From a bacterium (GTDB taxonomy: Bacteria > UBP6 > JAFGXH01), in the NCBI GenBank assembly GCA_027064085.1, contig JAMOQH010000172.1, positions 9,400-73,399 on the forward strand: a stretch of DNA of 64,000 nucleotides, written 5' to 3'. The first letter of the stretch is position 1. Each line of letters starts with the position of its first letter. The position numbers and the translations under genes were made by a program. The notes under the pieces are model-generated. The model saw only the letters and a program-made list of their open reading frames with translations. It made no database searches and was not told where the DNA came from. Below are positions 51,376-59,635 of the stretch, piece after piece.

Positions 51376-53538
51376 ATGAAACTATTTGCAAAAAGTATTT
51401 TAATCTTTTTAACTTTACTAGCGATATCTTGTAGTGAAGCTAAAACAGGTAATGAGATTACTTTAAAAATTACACCAACAAAGTTAACTTTTAAAACCAT
51501 TTCTGTTGGTGATACTGATGTTCAATATTTTAAATTAAAGAATATTGGAAATGGAGACTTAAAAATTACATCTATGAATATTACTAAAAATTCTGAGTTG
51601 TATAAAATTAAAAATGATATAAAATATCCAATAGTGATAAAAGCAGGGGACTCTTATGCTGAAGATATTGAAATTGAGTATACTGCCAAAGATATTGAAG
51701 GAAGCGTTTCGGGTAGACTAGAAGTTGCCTCTAATGATTCTAAAGATGCAATTAAAACGGTATATCTTACTGCAGAAAAGGCTAATCCAAATATAAAGGT
51801 TTCTGTAGAAACAATTATATTTAATAAGTTAGTAATAAATCAATCAGAAGAATTTGATTTAATTGTTTATAACACAGGTACATCTGCATTAAAGTTTGAA
51901 AAATATGATAATGATGGGGTTTTAGTTGCTACTAATAAAGATGCTTTTGAATTTGGTAATGGTACAAGTAATTCATTTGAGCTGGTAGGATTAGATAATG
52001 TAAGAACTCTTGAGCCTGTTAAATTTGAAAATGGTAATGAAATTTTTGATTCCTTTACTATAAAAGTTAAATATACTGCAGAAGGTACAGGTACAGAAAC
52101 GGGAACATTAAAAATTTATAATAATTCTGTAAATTCTAATCCTCTAAAAATTATAAATATTATGGCAAGTTCTGAGTCATGTGATTTAGTATTACAGCCA
52201 AGAGATGGTTTTGTTGATTTTGGAGAAAGGCCACAAGGTTCTACAAACCGTTTTACTGTTTTACTCGCAAATAAAGGTGCTCATGATTGTGAATTAAAAA
52301 AAGTTGAAATAGATAGAGCAAATACTTCTTCTGAGTTTGATATTGAATTACCTGAAGATACAGAATTCCCTGTTATAATAGGGGCTTCTGAAAGATTTCA
52401 GTTTAAAGTAGTGTTTAAACCTACTGAAGATACTGGAACAGGTGGTGCAGTGGGCATGATTAATTTGGAAGCCAATGATGAAAGATGGAATGGTGGTAAA
52501 AAACAAATTACAATTTCAGGAAGAAGCAAAGAAGATAACTCTCCTGTTTGTATTTTAAAAGATTTATATGATGGAGAACCTTATTTTGAAGTTGAACCGG
52601 GTCAAAGAGAAGCCATTGAATGTGTTGGGGCTGCCGTTTGTTCAAATGTACAAATGATAAGTGAATCTTATGACCCTAATCCTGACAATAGTGGTAAGTT
52701 AACTCATACTTGGAGAATGGTAGAAGCACCTGCTGCTTATAGTAATCCTGATTGGATTTCATTTCCAACTAACGATCCTAATAATGTGAGAAATTTAGAT
52801 CATCACTATGTTGATGTTTATGTTCCTTTTGCGACACCTCCAGGAACCAAATATTTAGTTGAATTAACTGTAACAAGTGATGGTGGCTTATCTTCTAAAT
52901 GTTATGGTGAAATTCATGGATTAACCGGGAACTCTCTTCATGTTGAAATGTTTTGGGATGTACCTTCTGATGTGGATTTACATGTTATGAATCCAATAGA
53001 TCAAAATTTAAATATTAATGATATTGATGTAGAATATCCAAGCCAAGATTCTGATCTTGAAAACTGGAGAGAAAGAACTAACATTGAATGGTGGGATGAA
53101 TCCGCATCTCATCAAGCTGATTGCCATTGGAGAAACTGTAAAGGAAACGGTATAGAGTGGGGTGCTCCAGGTAGAGCAGATAATCCTAGTTTAGATAGAG
53201 ATGATATTCCAGGTACCGGCCCAGAAAATATTAATATTGCTAAGCCACAAGAAGGATGGTATAGGGTTTCTTCACATTATTATTCTGCAGATGATAATGG
53301 AACAGATGTTCATATAAGGGTTTATTGTAATGGAACAGTTGCATATCAAAATTCTGCATTTTTACAAGATACTAATTATACTTGGCTTGTAAATGATATT
53401 TATTGGGAAGATTTAGGAAATAATGATGGTCAGTGCTATATATTTAGTGATGGCCGTATATTTAATTCTCGTCAAGGAGAGGGGCAGCCTGGTTATAGAG
53501 GAACAGTAATTGAAGATATTGAACCTGATAACGAATAA
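51376..53538 (+). CDS. Lipoprotein with ASH-like and DUF2135-like domains
   Basis: 720 residues. Lipobox L-A-I-S-C near residue 16. Three ASH/choice-of-anchor-D type domains occur in about 25-385 (phrases like F-K-L-K-N-I-G-N-G-D-L-K-I-T). Residues 395-510 form another Ig/PKD-like domain (H-T-W-R-M-V-E-A-P). The C-terminal 200 residues start with M-F-W-D-V-P-S-D-V-D-L-H-V-x-N-P and contain G-P-E-N-I-N-I and G-W-Y-R-V-S-S-H-Y-Y, the pattern of DUF2135/YfaP-like domains. ATG 51376 is chosen from the promoter position and the GGGGA site. Likely surface protein of unknown role. Confidence 0.8.
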   Translation: MKLFAKSILIFLTLLAISCSEAKTGNEITLKITPTKLTFKTISVGDTDVQYFKLKNIGNGDLKITSMNITKNSELYKIKNDIKYPIVIKAGDSYAEDIEIEYTAKDIEGSVSGRLEVASNDSKDAIKTVYLTAEKANPNIKVSVETIIFNKLVINQSEEFDLIVYNTGTSALKFEKYDNDGVLVATNKDAFEFGNGTSNSFELVGLDNVRTLEPVKFENGNEIFDSFTIKVKYTAEGTGTETGTLKIYNNSVNSNPLKIINIMASSESCDLVLQPRDGFVDFGERPQGSTNRFTVLLANKGAHDCELKKVEIDRANTSSEFDIELPEDTEFPVIIGASERFQFKVVFKPTEDTGTGGAVGMINLEANDERWNGGKKQITISGRSKEDNSPVCILKDLYDGEPYFEVEPGQREAIECVGAAVCSNVQMISESYDPNPDNSGKLTHTWRMVEAPAAYSNPDWISFPTNDPNNVRNLDHHYVDVYVPFATPPGTKYLVELTVTSDGGLSSKCYGEIHGLTGNSLHVEMFWDVPSDVDLHVMNPIDQNLNINDIDVEYPSQDSDLENWRERTNIEWWDESASHQADCHWRNCKGNGIEWGAPGRADNPSLDRDDIPGTGPENINIAKPQEGWYRVSSHYYSADDNGTDVHIRVYCNGTVAYQNSAFLQDTNYTWLVNDIYWEDLGNNDGQCYIFSDGRIFNSRQGEGQPGYRGTVIEDIEPDNE

Positions 53539-53629
53539 TTCTATATAAATTTTTCTCCAACAATTATACCAAAGTTATAAAAAATATAATTTATTTATTT
53601 AATATATTATAATTTTCTAGTATCCTAAC

Positions 53630-53658
53630 TTGATAAAATATTATTTATAAGATATAGT
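53630..53658 (+). promoter_or_regulatory. Sigma-70 promoter of the Cys-rich lipoprotein
   Basis: TTGATA at 53630-53635, 17 bases, TATAGT at 53653-53658; ATG at 53690. Confidence 0.65.
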
Positions 53659-53689
53659 TGAATATTGATTCTTTTCTTTTGGGGGTATT

Positions 53690-55072
53690 ATGAAGTATTT
53701 TTTTCTACTTATACTTATTTTCTTTGTTTCATGTGCTGAAACTACTCAAAAAACAGGTACAGAACCTGGAGTATTAGGCGGTAAGTGTTTTACAAATAAT
53801 ACTTGTAATAGTGGATTAATTTGTGAAGATGATAAATGTATTGAAGATAAATGTATAAATAAACAATGTGGAGATGAATGGCTAGAATGTAATCAAGAAA
53901 CTGGTAATTGTGATAAATTAAAATCAGGATTTTGTGCAGTAAATACAGATTGTAATACAGAAGCCAATGAAGTTTGCAATTCAGAACATCATTGTGAAAT
54001 ACCTAGAAGCGATTTATGTAAAAATATTGATTGTTCTAGTGATGTAAATTCAGAATGTAATTCTGAAACTGGTAATTGCGAATGTAAAAGTGAATTTCAT
54101 AAAGGGGTAAGCGGTATTTGTCTTTATAATACAAAAGAAGTAAACTGTCAAAAGCCAAATATAGAAAATTCAGAATATACTGATGCAACAGTTACTGTTG
54201 AATGGAATACAGATACACAATCATGGAATAATACACCTATATGCGAATGGAGTTGCTTGGATGGATTTTATAAAAAATCTTTAAGTAATGGTGAGGCTAA
54301 GGAAAACTATACTTGTGAACCTTGTTCATGTAGCGAATGGCAAACATGCTCTGATGCAGGGGATTGTACTTTAACAGTAGGGCGTTGTTCAACTAATAGT
54401 GATTGTGAAACAGGAAAGGAGTGCGATACAAATCATAACTGTGTAAACCCAGCAAGTCCATGTGAAGGTATTGATTGTGGCGGTAATGGAACATGTGTTG
54501 TATCACAAAATAATCTTGCTTTTTGTGATTGTAATGATAATTACTATGATGATGGAGCATTACATTGTGTTAATCCATGTGAAGGCAAAACTTGTAGTGG
54601 TCATGGAACTTGTAGCTCTACAACAATTTTAAATGCTCATTGTGAATGTGATGATAATTATTTTGCAGATGGATTTAATTGTATCTCTCCATGCACAGGG
54701 CATTGGGACTGTACTACAGGAAATAATGTTAATATAGATGACGAAAGAGAAACGACTACTCCGCCTCCAGATGAACGCCCAAGAGGTGTTTGTACTGCAG
54801 AAACTGTTAATACTCCTATTTGTGATTGTATAACTAATTATGAAGACCCTGATAATGATTTGATTTGTACTCCTGTGGATCCTTGTAATGGGGCTTGTAA
54901 TACTTGGGAAACCTGTAATTCTGGAGTTTGTGAAGCAAAACCTGGAAGATGTAATAATATCGCTGATTGTGACAACAATTCATGCACAAGAAAAAACTCT
55001 TCTGTTTCTCCACCTCCAGAGTGTATATGTGATACAGATACTCATTATTGTGTACCATTTGATGCTCAATAA
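53690..55072 (+). CDS. Cys-rich EGF-like lipoprotein with two WxxC/GRC modules
   Basis: 460 residues. Lipobox F-V-S-C near residue 15. The mature protein has more than forty cysteines. EGF-like segments (G-x-G-T-C-x-x-x-x-x-x-x-C-x-C-D-x-x-Y) are clear around residues 265-330. Two copies of the shared module are present: C-x-C-x2-W-Q-T-C ... G-R-C ... D-C near residue 210, and C-x3-C-x2-W-E-T-C ... G-R-C ... D-C near residue 405. GGGGG precedes the ATG. Function unknown; a surface adhesin or matrix component fits. Confidence 0.8.
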   Translation: MKYFFLLILIFFVSCAETTQKTGTEPGVLGGKCFTNNTCNSGLICEDDKCIEDKCINKQCGDEWLECNQETGNCDKLKSGFCAVNTDCNTEANEVCNSEHHCEIPRSDLCKNIDCSSDVNSECNSETGNCECKSEFHKGVSGICLYNTKEVNCQKPNIENSEYTDATVTVEWNTDTQSWNNTPICEWSCLDGFYKKSLSNGEAKENYTCEPCSCSEWQTCSDAGDCTLTVGRCSTNSDCETGKECDTNHNCVNPASPCEGIDCGGNGTCVVSQNNLAFCDCNDNYYDDGALHCVNPCEGKTCSGHGTCSSTTILNAHCECDDNYFADGFNCISPCTGHWDCTTGNNVNIDDERETTTPPPDERPRGVCTAETVNTPICDCITNYEDPDNDLICTPVDPCNGACNTWETCNSGVCEAKPGRCNNIADCDNNSCTRKNSSVSPPPECICDTDTHYCVPFDAQ

Positions 55073-55145
55073 CATTGAATAATAATTACAAATATAAAAT
55101 TTTTTTATTGTGCAGTTTCAACCTTGTTTTACAAGTTTTACACTG

Positions 55146-55171
55146 AAAAATTAGCTTGTAATCTAATTTTT
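55146..55171. terminator. Inverted repeat between convergent genes, possible terminator
   Basis: AAAAATTAG (55146-55154) and CTAATTTTT (55163-55171) are perfect 9-base arms around an 8-base loop, ending in T on both strands, so the element can work for both the lipoprotein gene and the crotonase gene that converge here. A second hairpin, GCCAC-GATA-GTGGC (55209-55222), lies nearer the crotonase stop but has no T run beside it. Confidence 0.5.
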
Positions 55172-55249
55172 ATATTAAATAAATAAACATTATTTTAAAC
55201 AATATATAGCCACGATAGTGGCCAGATGGAGATAAAGAAAAAATAAAAA

Positions 55250-56032
55250 CTATTCACCTTTAAATTCAGCTTTTCTCTTTTCCATAAATGCAGTCATACC
55301 TTCTTTTTGATCTTTTGTTCCAAAAAGCGAGCCAAATGCTTGTGATTCTAATTCAACTGCTTGAGGCATATCCATACTAAGGCCTTTATTTATTACCTTT
55401 TTTGCATAAGCAACTGCAATAGGGGCATTATTTGCTATTTTCTTAGCAGTTTTAATAGTTTCTTCCATTAATTCTTCTGGGGCAAATATTTTATTGATAA
55501 TTCCAAGCCTTAATGCTTCATCTGCCTTGATGATATCTCCAGTATAAACCAACTCTTTTGCTCTAGCCGTTCCTATTAATCTTGTAAGTCTTTGAGTTCC
55601 TCCAAAGCCTGGAATTACCCCAAGTCCAACTTCGGGTTGCCCAAATTTAGCTCTATTAGATGCATAAGCAAAATCACATGCCATTGTAAGTTCACAGCCT
55701 CCACCAAGAGCAAATCCATTAACGGCTGCAATATAAATTTTATCACTTTCATTAATATTTAAACCTAATTTTTGCCCTTCCATTGCAAAAACATAAGCTT
55801 CTCTAGTTGTTAAATTACTCATTGCCTTAATATCTGCACCTGCAACAAAAGATTTTTCTCCTCCACCTGTTAATATTACTACTTTAATATTATCAAGTTT
55901 TTCTATTTCTAAATAAGCTATATTTAACTCAGAAACAGTTTCTGGATTTAAGGCATTTAATGCTTTTGGTCTATCTATTTTTAATATTGCATAGTTATCA
56001 AATAATTCTAATTTTATATTTTTATATTCCAT
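55250..56032 (-). CDS. Enoyl-CoA hydratase (crotonase)
   Basis: Adds water to trans-2-enoyl-CoA in beta-oxidation or crotonyl-CoA in butyrate metabolism. 260 residues, the usual length. Visible: A-L-N-A-L-N-P near residue 25, F-V-A-G-A-D-I-K near residue 63 (oxyanion and CoA site), first catalytic Glu in G-G-G-C-E-L-T near residue 114 and second in G-Q-P-E-V-G-L-G-V-I-P-G-F-G-G-T-Q-R near residue 134. The upstream hydroxyacyl-CoA dehydrogenase gene is on the same strand, 70 bases away, and probably co-transcribed. Confidence 0.93.
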   Translation of the reverse strand: MEYKNIKLELFDNYAILKIDRPKALNALNPETVSELNIAYLEIEKLDNIKVVILTGGGEKSFVAGADIKAMSNLTTREAYVFAMEGQKLGLNINESDKIYIAAVNGFALGGGCELTMACDFAYASNRAKFGQPEVGLGVIPGFGGTQRLTRLIGTARAKELVYTGDIIKADEALRLGIINKIFAPEELMEETIKTAKKIANNAPIAVAYAKKVINKGLSMDMPQAVELESQAFGSLFGTKDQKEGMTAFMEKRKAEFKGE

Positions 56033-56102
56033 TTTCTTCCCTGATCAATACAATGTCTCAATGCTACATTAGTTAATAATAAATTCTCTTTTTAGGATAA
56101 CA

Positions 56103-56954
56103 CTATTTATTATAGTTATAAAATCCACGCCCTGATTTTCTTCCTAAATAGCCTGCTGCCACATATTTTTTAAGTAATGGACATGGTCTGTATTTAGGAT
56201 CCCCTAAACCTTCGTGTAATACTTCTAAAATATATAAACATGTATCAAGTCCAATAAAATCAGCTAAAGTTAATGGCCCCATAGGCTGATTTGTTCCATA
56301 TTTCATCGCGGTATCAATATCTTCAACTGACGCTAGTCCTTCCATTAGTGCAAAAACAGCTTCATTAATCATAGGCATTAATATTCTATTTACTATAAAT
56401 CCAGGATAATCTTGAGATAATACTGTAATTTTACCCATTCTTTCAGCAGCTTCTTTTACTGTATTGTAAGTTTCATCTGTAGTTTGTAAACCTTTAATAA
56501 GTTCAACAAGTTTCATAACAGGAACAGGATTCATAAAATGCATTCCTACAACTTTTTCTGGTCTATTTGTGGCGGCTGCGATTTCAGTAAGTGAAATACT
56601 TGATGTGTTACTTGCTAGAATAGTAGTTTCTTTTGTGATTTCTCCTAACTTTTTAAATATATCAAATTTAATTTTTTTGTTTTCTGTTGCAGCTTCAACA
56701 ACTAAGTCAACATCAGCTAAATCTTCTAATTTTGTTGCAACTGTTAAATTACCTAAAAATTTAATTTTATCCTCTTCAGTAATTTTTTCTTTTTTTACTA
56801 GTTTTGATATTCCTTTTTCTATATAAGCTTTCCCTTTTGCTAATTGTTCTTCGCTTACATCCATCATTATAACAGTATAGCCACTTACAAGTGCAACTTG
56901 AACAATACCGCTACCCATTTGTCCACTACCTATTACCCCAATTTTTTTTATCAT
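56103..56954 (-). CDS. 3-hydroxybutyryl-CoA / 3-hydroxyacyl-CoA dehydrogenase
   Basis: NAD(P)-dependent oxidation of 3-hydroxyacyl-CoA, or the reverse in butyrate synthesis. 283 residues, the length of stand-alone Hbd/PaaH. Rossmann motif G-x-G-x-M-G at residues 8-13, catalytic region S-N-T-S-S-I-S near 116 and [13 protein letters not shown] near residue 138, and the P-G-F-I-V-N-R-I-L motif near 185. TAGGAGA precedes the ATG. First gene of a two-gene operon with the crotonase. Confidence 0.93.
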   Translation of the reverse strand: MIKKIGVIGSGQMGSGIVQVALVSGYTVIMMDVSEEQLAKGKAYIEKGISKLVKKEKITEEDKIKFLGNLTVATKLEDLADVDLVVEAATENKKIKFDIFKKLGEITKETTILASNTSSISLTEIAAATNRPEKVVGMHFMNPVPVMKLVELIKGLQTTDETYNTVKEAAERMGKITVLSQDYPGFIVNRILMPMINEAVFALMEGLASVEDIDTAMKYGTNQPMGPLTLADFIGLDTCLYILEVLHEGLGDPKYRPCPLLKKYVAAGYLGRKSGRGFYNYNK

Positions 56955-56978
56955 AATATTCTCCTAAAAATAATAATT

Positions 56979-57007
56979 AATATATCCTTATTAAAGCCAT
57001 TTTGCAA
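56979..57007 (-). promoter_or_regulatory. Sigma-70 promoter of the hydroxyacyl-CoA dehydrogenase/crotonase operon
   Basis: On the minus strand TTGCAA (57007-57002), 17 bases, TATATT (56984-56979). No TGAATGA-type palindrome like that at 30243 is seen here, so this operon may not share that regulator. Confidence 0.62.
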
Positions 57008-57139
57008 ATATTTCTTATATTTTGTATTAAAATTATTGTTTAAGTTTATATTGTTTAAAAGAATTAATCAACATTAATAAAATGTTTTGAATTTCTAAGG
57101 TAAATTAGTTTCAATGAATTTATTTTTTTAATATAGTAA

Positions 57140-57164
57140 ATTAAATGGAGTTGTGATAAAAATT
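57140..57164. repeat. 25-base intergenic direct repeat, copy 1
   Basis: Identical to 58562-58586. It includes ATGGAGTTGTGATAAAAATT. It lies 12 bases beyond the stop codon of the small lipoprotein gene (minus strand). Confidence 0.75.
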
Positions 57165-57176
57165 AAGCCATTACAT

Positions 57177-57554
57177 TTAATTACAACTATTAGTACTACT
57201 ATAATAAGCACCATTTATGATAACTCCTCCATCATAAGCAGAAACAGGATAGTCATAACATCCAGTGTTATCACAAGTATTTAATGTACACTTATCAACA
57301 CTATAGGTTCCACTTTCTATTGCTCCACCACAACCTGAAATGGGGTTCCATATTTCATGATACCAGTTTCCTGCTCCATCAAAACAGTAATATTCTAGTA
57401 AATCTGAATTGTTTGGTGAAAAACAACCAGATAAATCAGAGGTAACATAATTTTGTGTACAAGTAGGATTATTGTTGTTATTGCTATTGTTAGAATCTTC
57501 TTTTCCACATGAAATAATAAAAAACATGATAACAATTAATAATAAATACTTCAT
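57177..57554 (-). CDS. Small lipoprotein of unknown function
   Basis: 125 residues. Lipobox F-I-I-S-C near residue 16, then a low-complexity Ser/Asn linker (N-N-N-N-N) and a compact Cys-rich domain of about 95 residues with eight or so Cys and many aromatic residues (C-F-D-G-A-G-N-W-Y). The composition suggests a disulfide-stabilised beta domain on the cell surface. Possible ribosome site GGAG (minus strand) lies upstream. No family recognised. Confidence 0.75.
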   Translation of the reverse strand: MKYLLLIVIMFFIISCGKEDSNNSNNNNNPTCTQNYVTSDLSGCFSPNNSDLLEYYCFDGAGNWYHEIWNPISGCGGAIESGTYSVDKCTLNTCDNTGCYDYPVSAYDGGVIINGAYYSSTNSCN

Positions 57555-57578
57555 AAGATCTCCAATGATTACTTTAAT

Positions 57579-57607
57579 ATTATAAGACTATTTTATTCTT
57601 AATTCAA
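57579..57607 (-). promoter_or_regulatory. Sigma-70 promoter of the small lipoprotein
   Basis: On the minus strand TTGAAT (57607-57602), 17 bases, consensus TATAAT (57584-57579), 24 bases before the ATG. Confidence 0.7.
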
Positions 57608-57643
57608 GTAATTAGAATTTTAAAATGTATTATTTATCAATAT

Positions 57644-58501
57644 CTATTTATCATAAAGTAAGATAATATCCTTTTCATTTGCATTAATTGCATTTGCAAT
57701 CACATTACATTTAATAATAAAAAGATAAAAAATATTTCTATTTGTTATTTTATATAATGATTCAAAATTTCCCATTCCTTTTGCAATAATAACATCTGCT
57801 TCATTAAATATTTGTTTTGATTCTTCATTTGCATATTTTAAATCATATCCAGGAGTAGGAACACCCGTATCAATTATTGTTGCAAATTTTGGCATATCGC
57901 TATTTTTTGCTTCTTTAATGGTAACATCGTTGATTATTGGTTTTCCTCTAACAAAATAAAAAAGTTCAATTTCAAACATAGATTTTAAAACATCTGCTAA
58001 AAGAACATCAAGAATATTTTCTCCACAATTATCACCAATAATAACTACTTTTTTTGCTTTTTTAAGTTTTCCTTTTAATTCTAAATAGTTATCAATTTTA
58101 AATGGAGTATTAAAAATGTTTTCTAATGTTTCTTTTAGGTTAAATTGTTTTTTTGCCCCGAAATCAATTACATTTCCTACAACTGCAATTTTTAAAGCAG
58201 TTAACAATTTATCATTACTTTTACTAATCTTTTCATATAAAAATGGTTTAAAACTTTTAACTTCTTTGATGGCTTCTTTTTTTGCTTTTAATAAAGGGTC
58301 TGGATTATTTGTGATATCTTCAATTAATTTATAGGTGTCTTTTGCAATTTGTGGAGCAGTAAAATCAAGTGAATAATTTGGTAAGATTTTAGCTATTTCA
58401 AATAAAATTTTTGCTGATGTCTTATCATCTAAATTAAGAAGTTTTGTTGTTTTAAGTGCCTGATTAAAGAGGCATACAAGGCAATCTGGTTTTATATTCA
58501 T
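57644..58501 (-). CDS. DUF89 / ARMT1-like family protein
   Basis: 285 residues, cytoplasmic. The N-terminal K-P-D-C-L-V-C motif (C7, C10), the V-V-G-N-V-I-D-F-G segment near residue 110, I-G-D-N-C-G-E near residue 155 and F-Y-F-V-R-G-K-P-I-I-N-D-V-T near residue 185 are the signatures of the DUF89 damage-control phosphatase family (bacterial/archaeal subfamily with CxxC). Members are metal-dependent phosphatases acting on damaged or toxic phosphometabolites; the substrate here is unknown. No strong ribosome site is visible. Confidence 0.85.
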   Translation of the reverse strand: MNIKPDCLVCLFNQALKTTKLLNLDDKTSAKILFEIAKILPNYSLDFTAPQIAKDTYKLIEDITNNPDPLLKAKKEAIKEVKSFKPFLYEKISKSNDKLLTALKIAVVGNVIDFGAKKQFNLKETLENIFNTPFKIDNYLELKGKLKKAKKVVIIGDNCGENILDVLLADVLKSMFEIELFYFVRGKPIINDVTIKEAKNSDMPKFATIIDTGVPTPGYDLKYANEESKQIFNEADVIIAKGMGNFESLYKITNRNIFYLFIIKCNVIANAINANEKDIILLYDK

Positions 58502-58561
58502 TTTATATACCTAATTTTTTCTAAAATTACTGATCCATATATTTTTAGTTATAATGATTTC

Positions 58562-58586
58562 ATTAAATGGAGTTGTGATAAAAATT
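58562..58586. repeat. 25-base intergenic direct repeat, copy 2
   Basis: Identical to 57140-57164. It lies two bases beyond the stop codon of the small barrel gene (minus strand), the same relative position as copy 1. Confidence 0.75.
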
Positions 58587-58588
58587 TA

Positions 58589-59101
58589 TTAAAATCCCCA
58601 TAAAATACCAACTGACAAGAAATAATTTTTTATATTACCATTATCAGCTAACATTATTCTGTAATTCCCCTCACCCAAAAAAGAAATATTTGATACTAAG
58701 TTTAAAGATGCTCCAACTCCAACTCCAACATGAGGAGATATTCCATCTTTAGCACTTAATTGGATTTGTGTTAATCCACCTGTTCCAAGAGCATAAATAG
58801 TTAATGCAGCCAAAGGCACTTTAAATTTTGCAGATATTGAGATATCAGTTGCTACTAAATCAGAACCTAAATAATCAACTCTATAAAGCATAGCTGAAGG
58901 AACAATATTAAATGTTGAAATTAATGGAATGTCAACATAAAATCCCCAAATAAGACTGCCGTGGTCTTTTATTACATCTTTTTTTGATATATCTGAATAG
59001 TTATATCCTGCAGCAACTCCAAGTTTTACGCCCGAAGAATTATTGCCGGCAAGTAAAGATACAGATAATAACATAGTTAAAATAATTATTAATTTTTTCA
59101 T
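58589..59101 (-). CDS. Small outer-membrane beta-barrel protein
   Basis: 170 residues. Signal peptide (1-18, L-L-S-V-S-L-L-A), then about eight amphipathic strands (A-A-G-Y-N-Y-S, I-W-G-F-Y-V-D-I, V-G-V-G-V-G-A-S-L-N-L) and a C-terminal F-L-S-V-G-I-L-W-G-F ending in Phe. This fits an eight-stranded OmpX/OmpA-like or PorT-like barrel. TAGGAGA precedes the ATG. Confidence 0.8.
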   Translation of the reverse strand: MKKLIIILTMLLSVSLLAGNNSSGVKLGVAAGYNYSDISKKDVIKDHGSLIWGFYVDIPLISTFNIVPSAMLYRVDYLGSDLVATDISISAKFKVPLAALTIYALGTGGLTQIQLSAKDGISPHVGVGVGASLNLVSNISFLGEGNYRIMLADNGNIKNYFLSVGILWGF

Positions 59102-59126
59102 GAATTCTCCTACTAATAATTAGTCC

Positions 59127-59155
59127 ATTATAAATTATAAATTAAAAAAATGCAA
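59127..59155 (-). promoter_or_regulatory. Sigma-70 promoter of the small barrel gene
   Basis: On the minus strand TTGCAT (59155-59150), 17 bases, consensus TATAAT (59132-59127), 25 bases before the ATG. Confidence 0.7.
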
Positions 59156-59173
59156 ATTGTAGTTAATATTGTT

Positions 59174-59635
59174 TTATTTTTTTATTTTCTTAGATGCTTC
59201 TTTTACTGATTTCATAATAGGAATATATCCCGTACATCTACACATATTACCTTCAAGAGCTGTTTTAATTTGCATATCTGATGGATTAGGAACTTTATCT
59301 AGTAATGCTTTAGCACTCATCAACATTCCAGGGGTACAAAAACCACATTGAATAGCACCATGTTCAACAAATGACTCTTGTAATTCAGGAGCAGATTTCT
59401 CTAGGTTTTCTACGGTTTCTATAGTTGCTCCATCAGCTTGAGTAGCCATTACTAAACAAGAATTAACTGCTTCACCATTCATAATTACTGTACAAGCACC
59501 ACATTCTCCAACTCCACAACCTTCTTTTGTTCCAGTTAAGGCTAAATCTTCTCTAATTAAGTCTAGAAGTCTTAAATTTGATTTTACTTCTAGTGTTCTT
59601 TCTTCACCGTTTATATTTATTGTTATTTTATTCAT
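59174..59635 (-). CDS. [2Fe-2S] subunit of a xanthine dehydrogenase family enzyme
   Basis: Electron-transfer subunit of a molybdenum hydroxylase (CoxS/XdhC-type small subunit). 153 residues. Plant-type [2Fe-2S] motif C-G-V-G-E-C-G-A-C near residues 40-47 with the fourth Cys in N-S-C-L, and the second, helical cluster motif C-G-F-C-T-P-G ... C-R-C-T-G-Y near residues 98-136. The start overlaps the end of the large subunit gene by four bases, so they are co-translated. Confidence 0.93.
   Translation of the reverse strand: MNKITININGEERTLEVKSNLRLLDLIREDLALTGTKEGCGVGECGACTVIMNGEAVNSCLVMATQADGATIETVENLEKSAPELQESFVEHGAIQCGFCTPGMLMSAKALLDKVPNPSDMQIKTALEGNMCRCTGYIPIMKSVKEASKKIKK

Noticed and set aside
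55209-55222. GCCAC-GATA-GTGGC hairpin as a strong intrinsic terminator
   Set aside because: The stem is good but no T run follows on either strand at the right place; kept only as a note in the neighbouring entry.
57140-58586. Possible integron attC sites from the paired 25-base repeats
   Set aside because: The G-T-T-R-R-R-Y core is not matched and no imperfect palindrome of attC size is seen.
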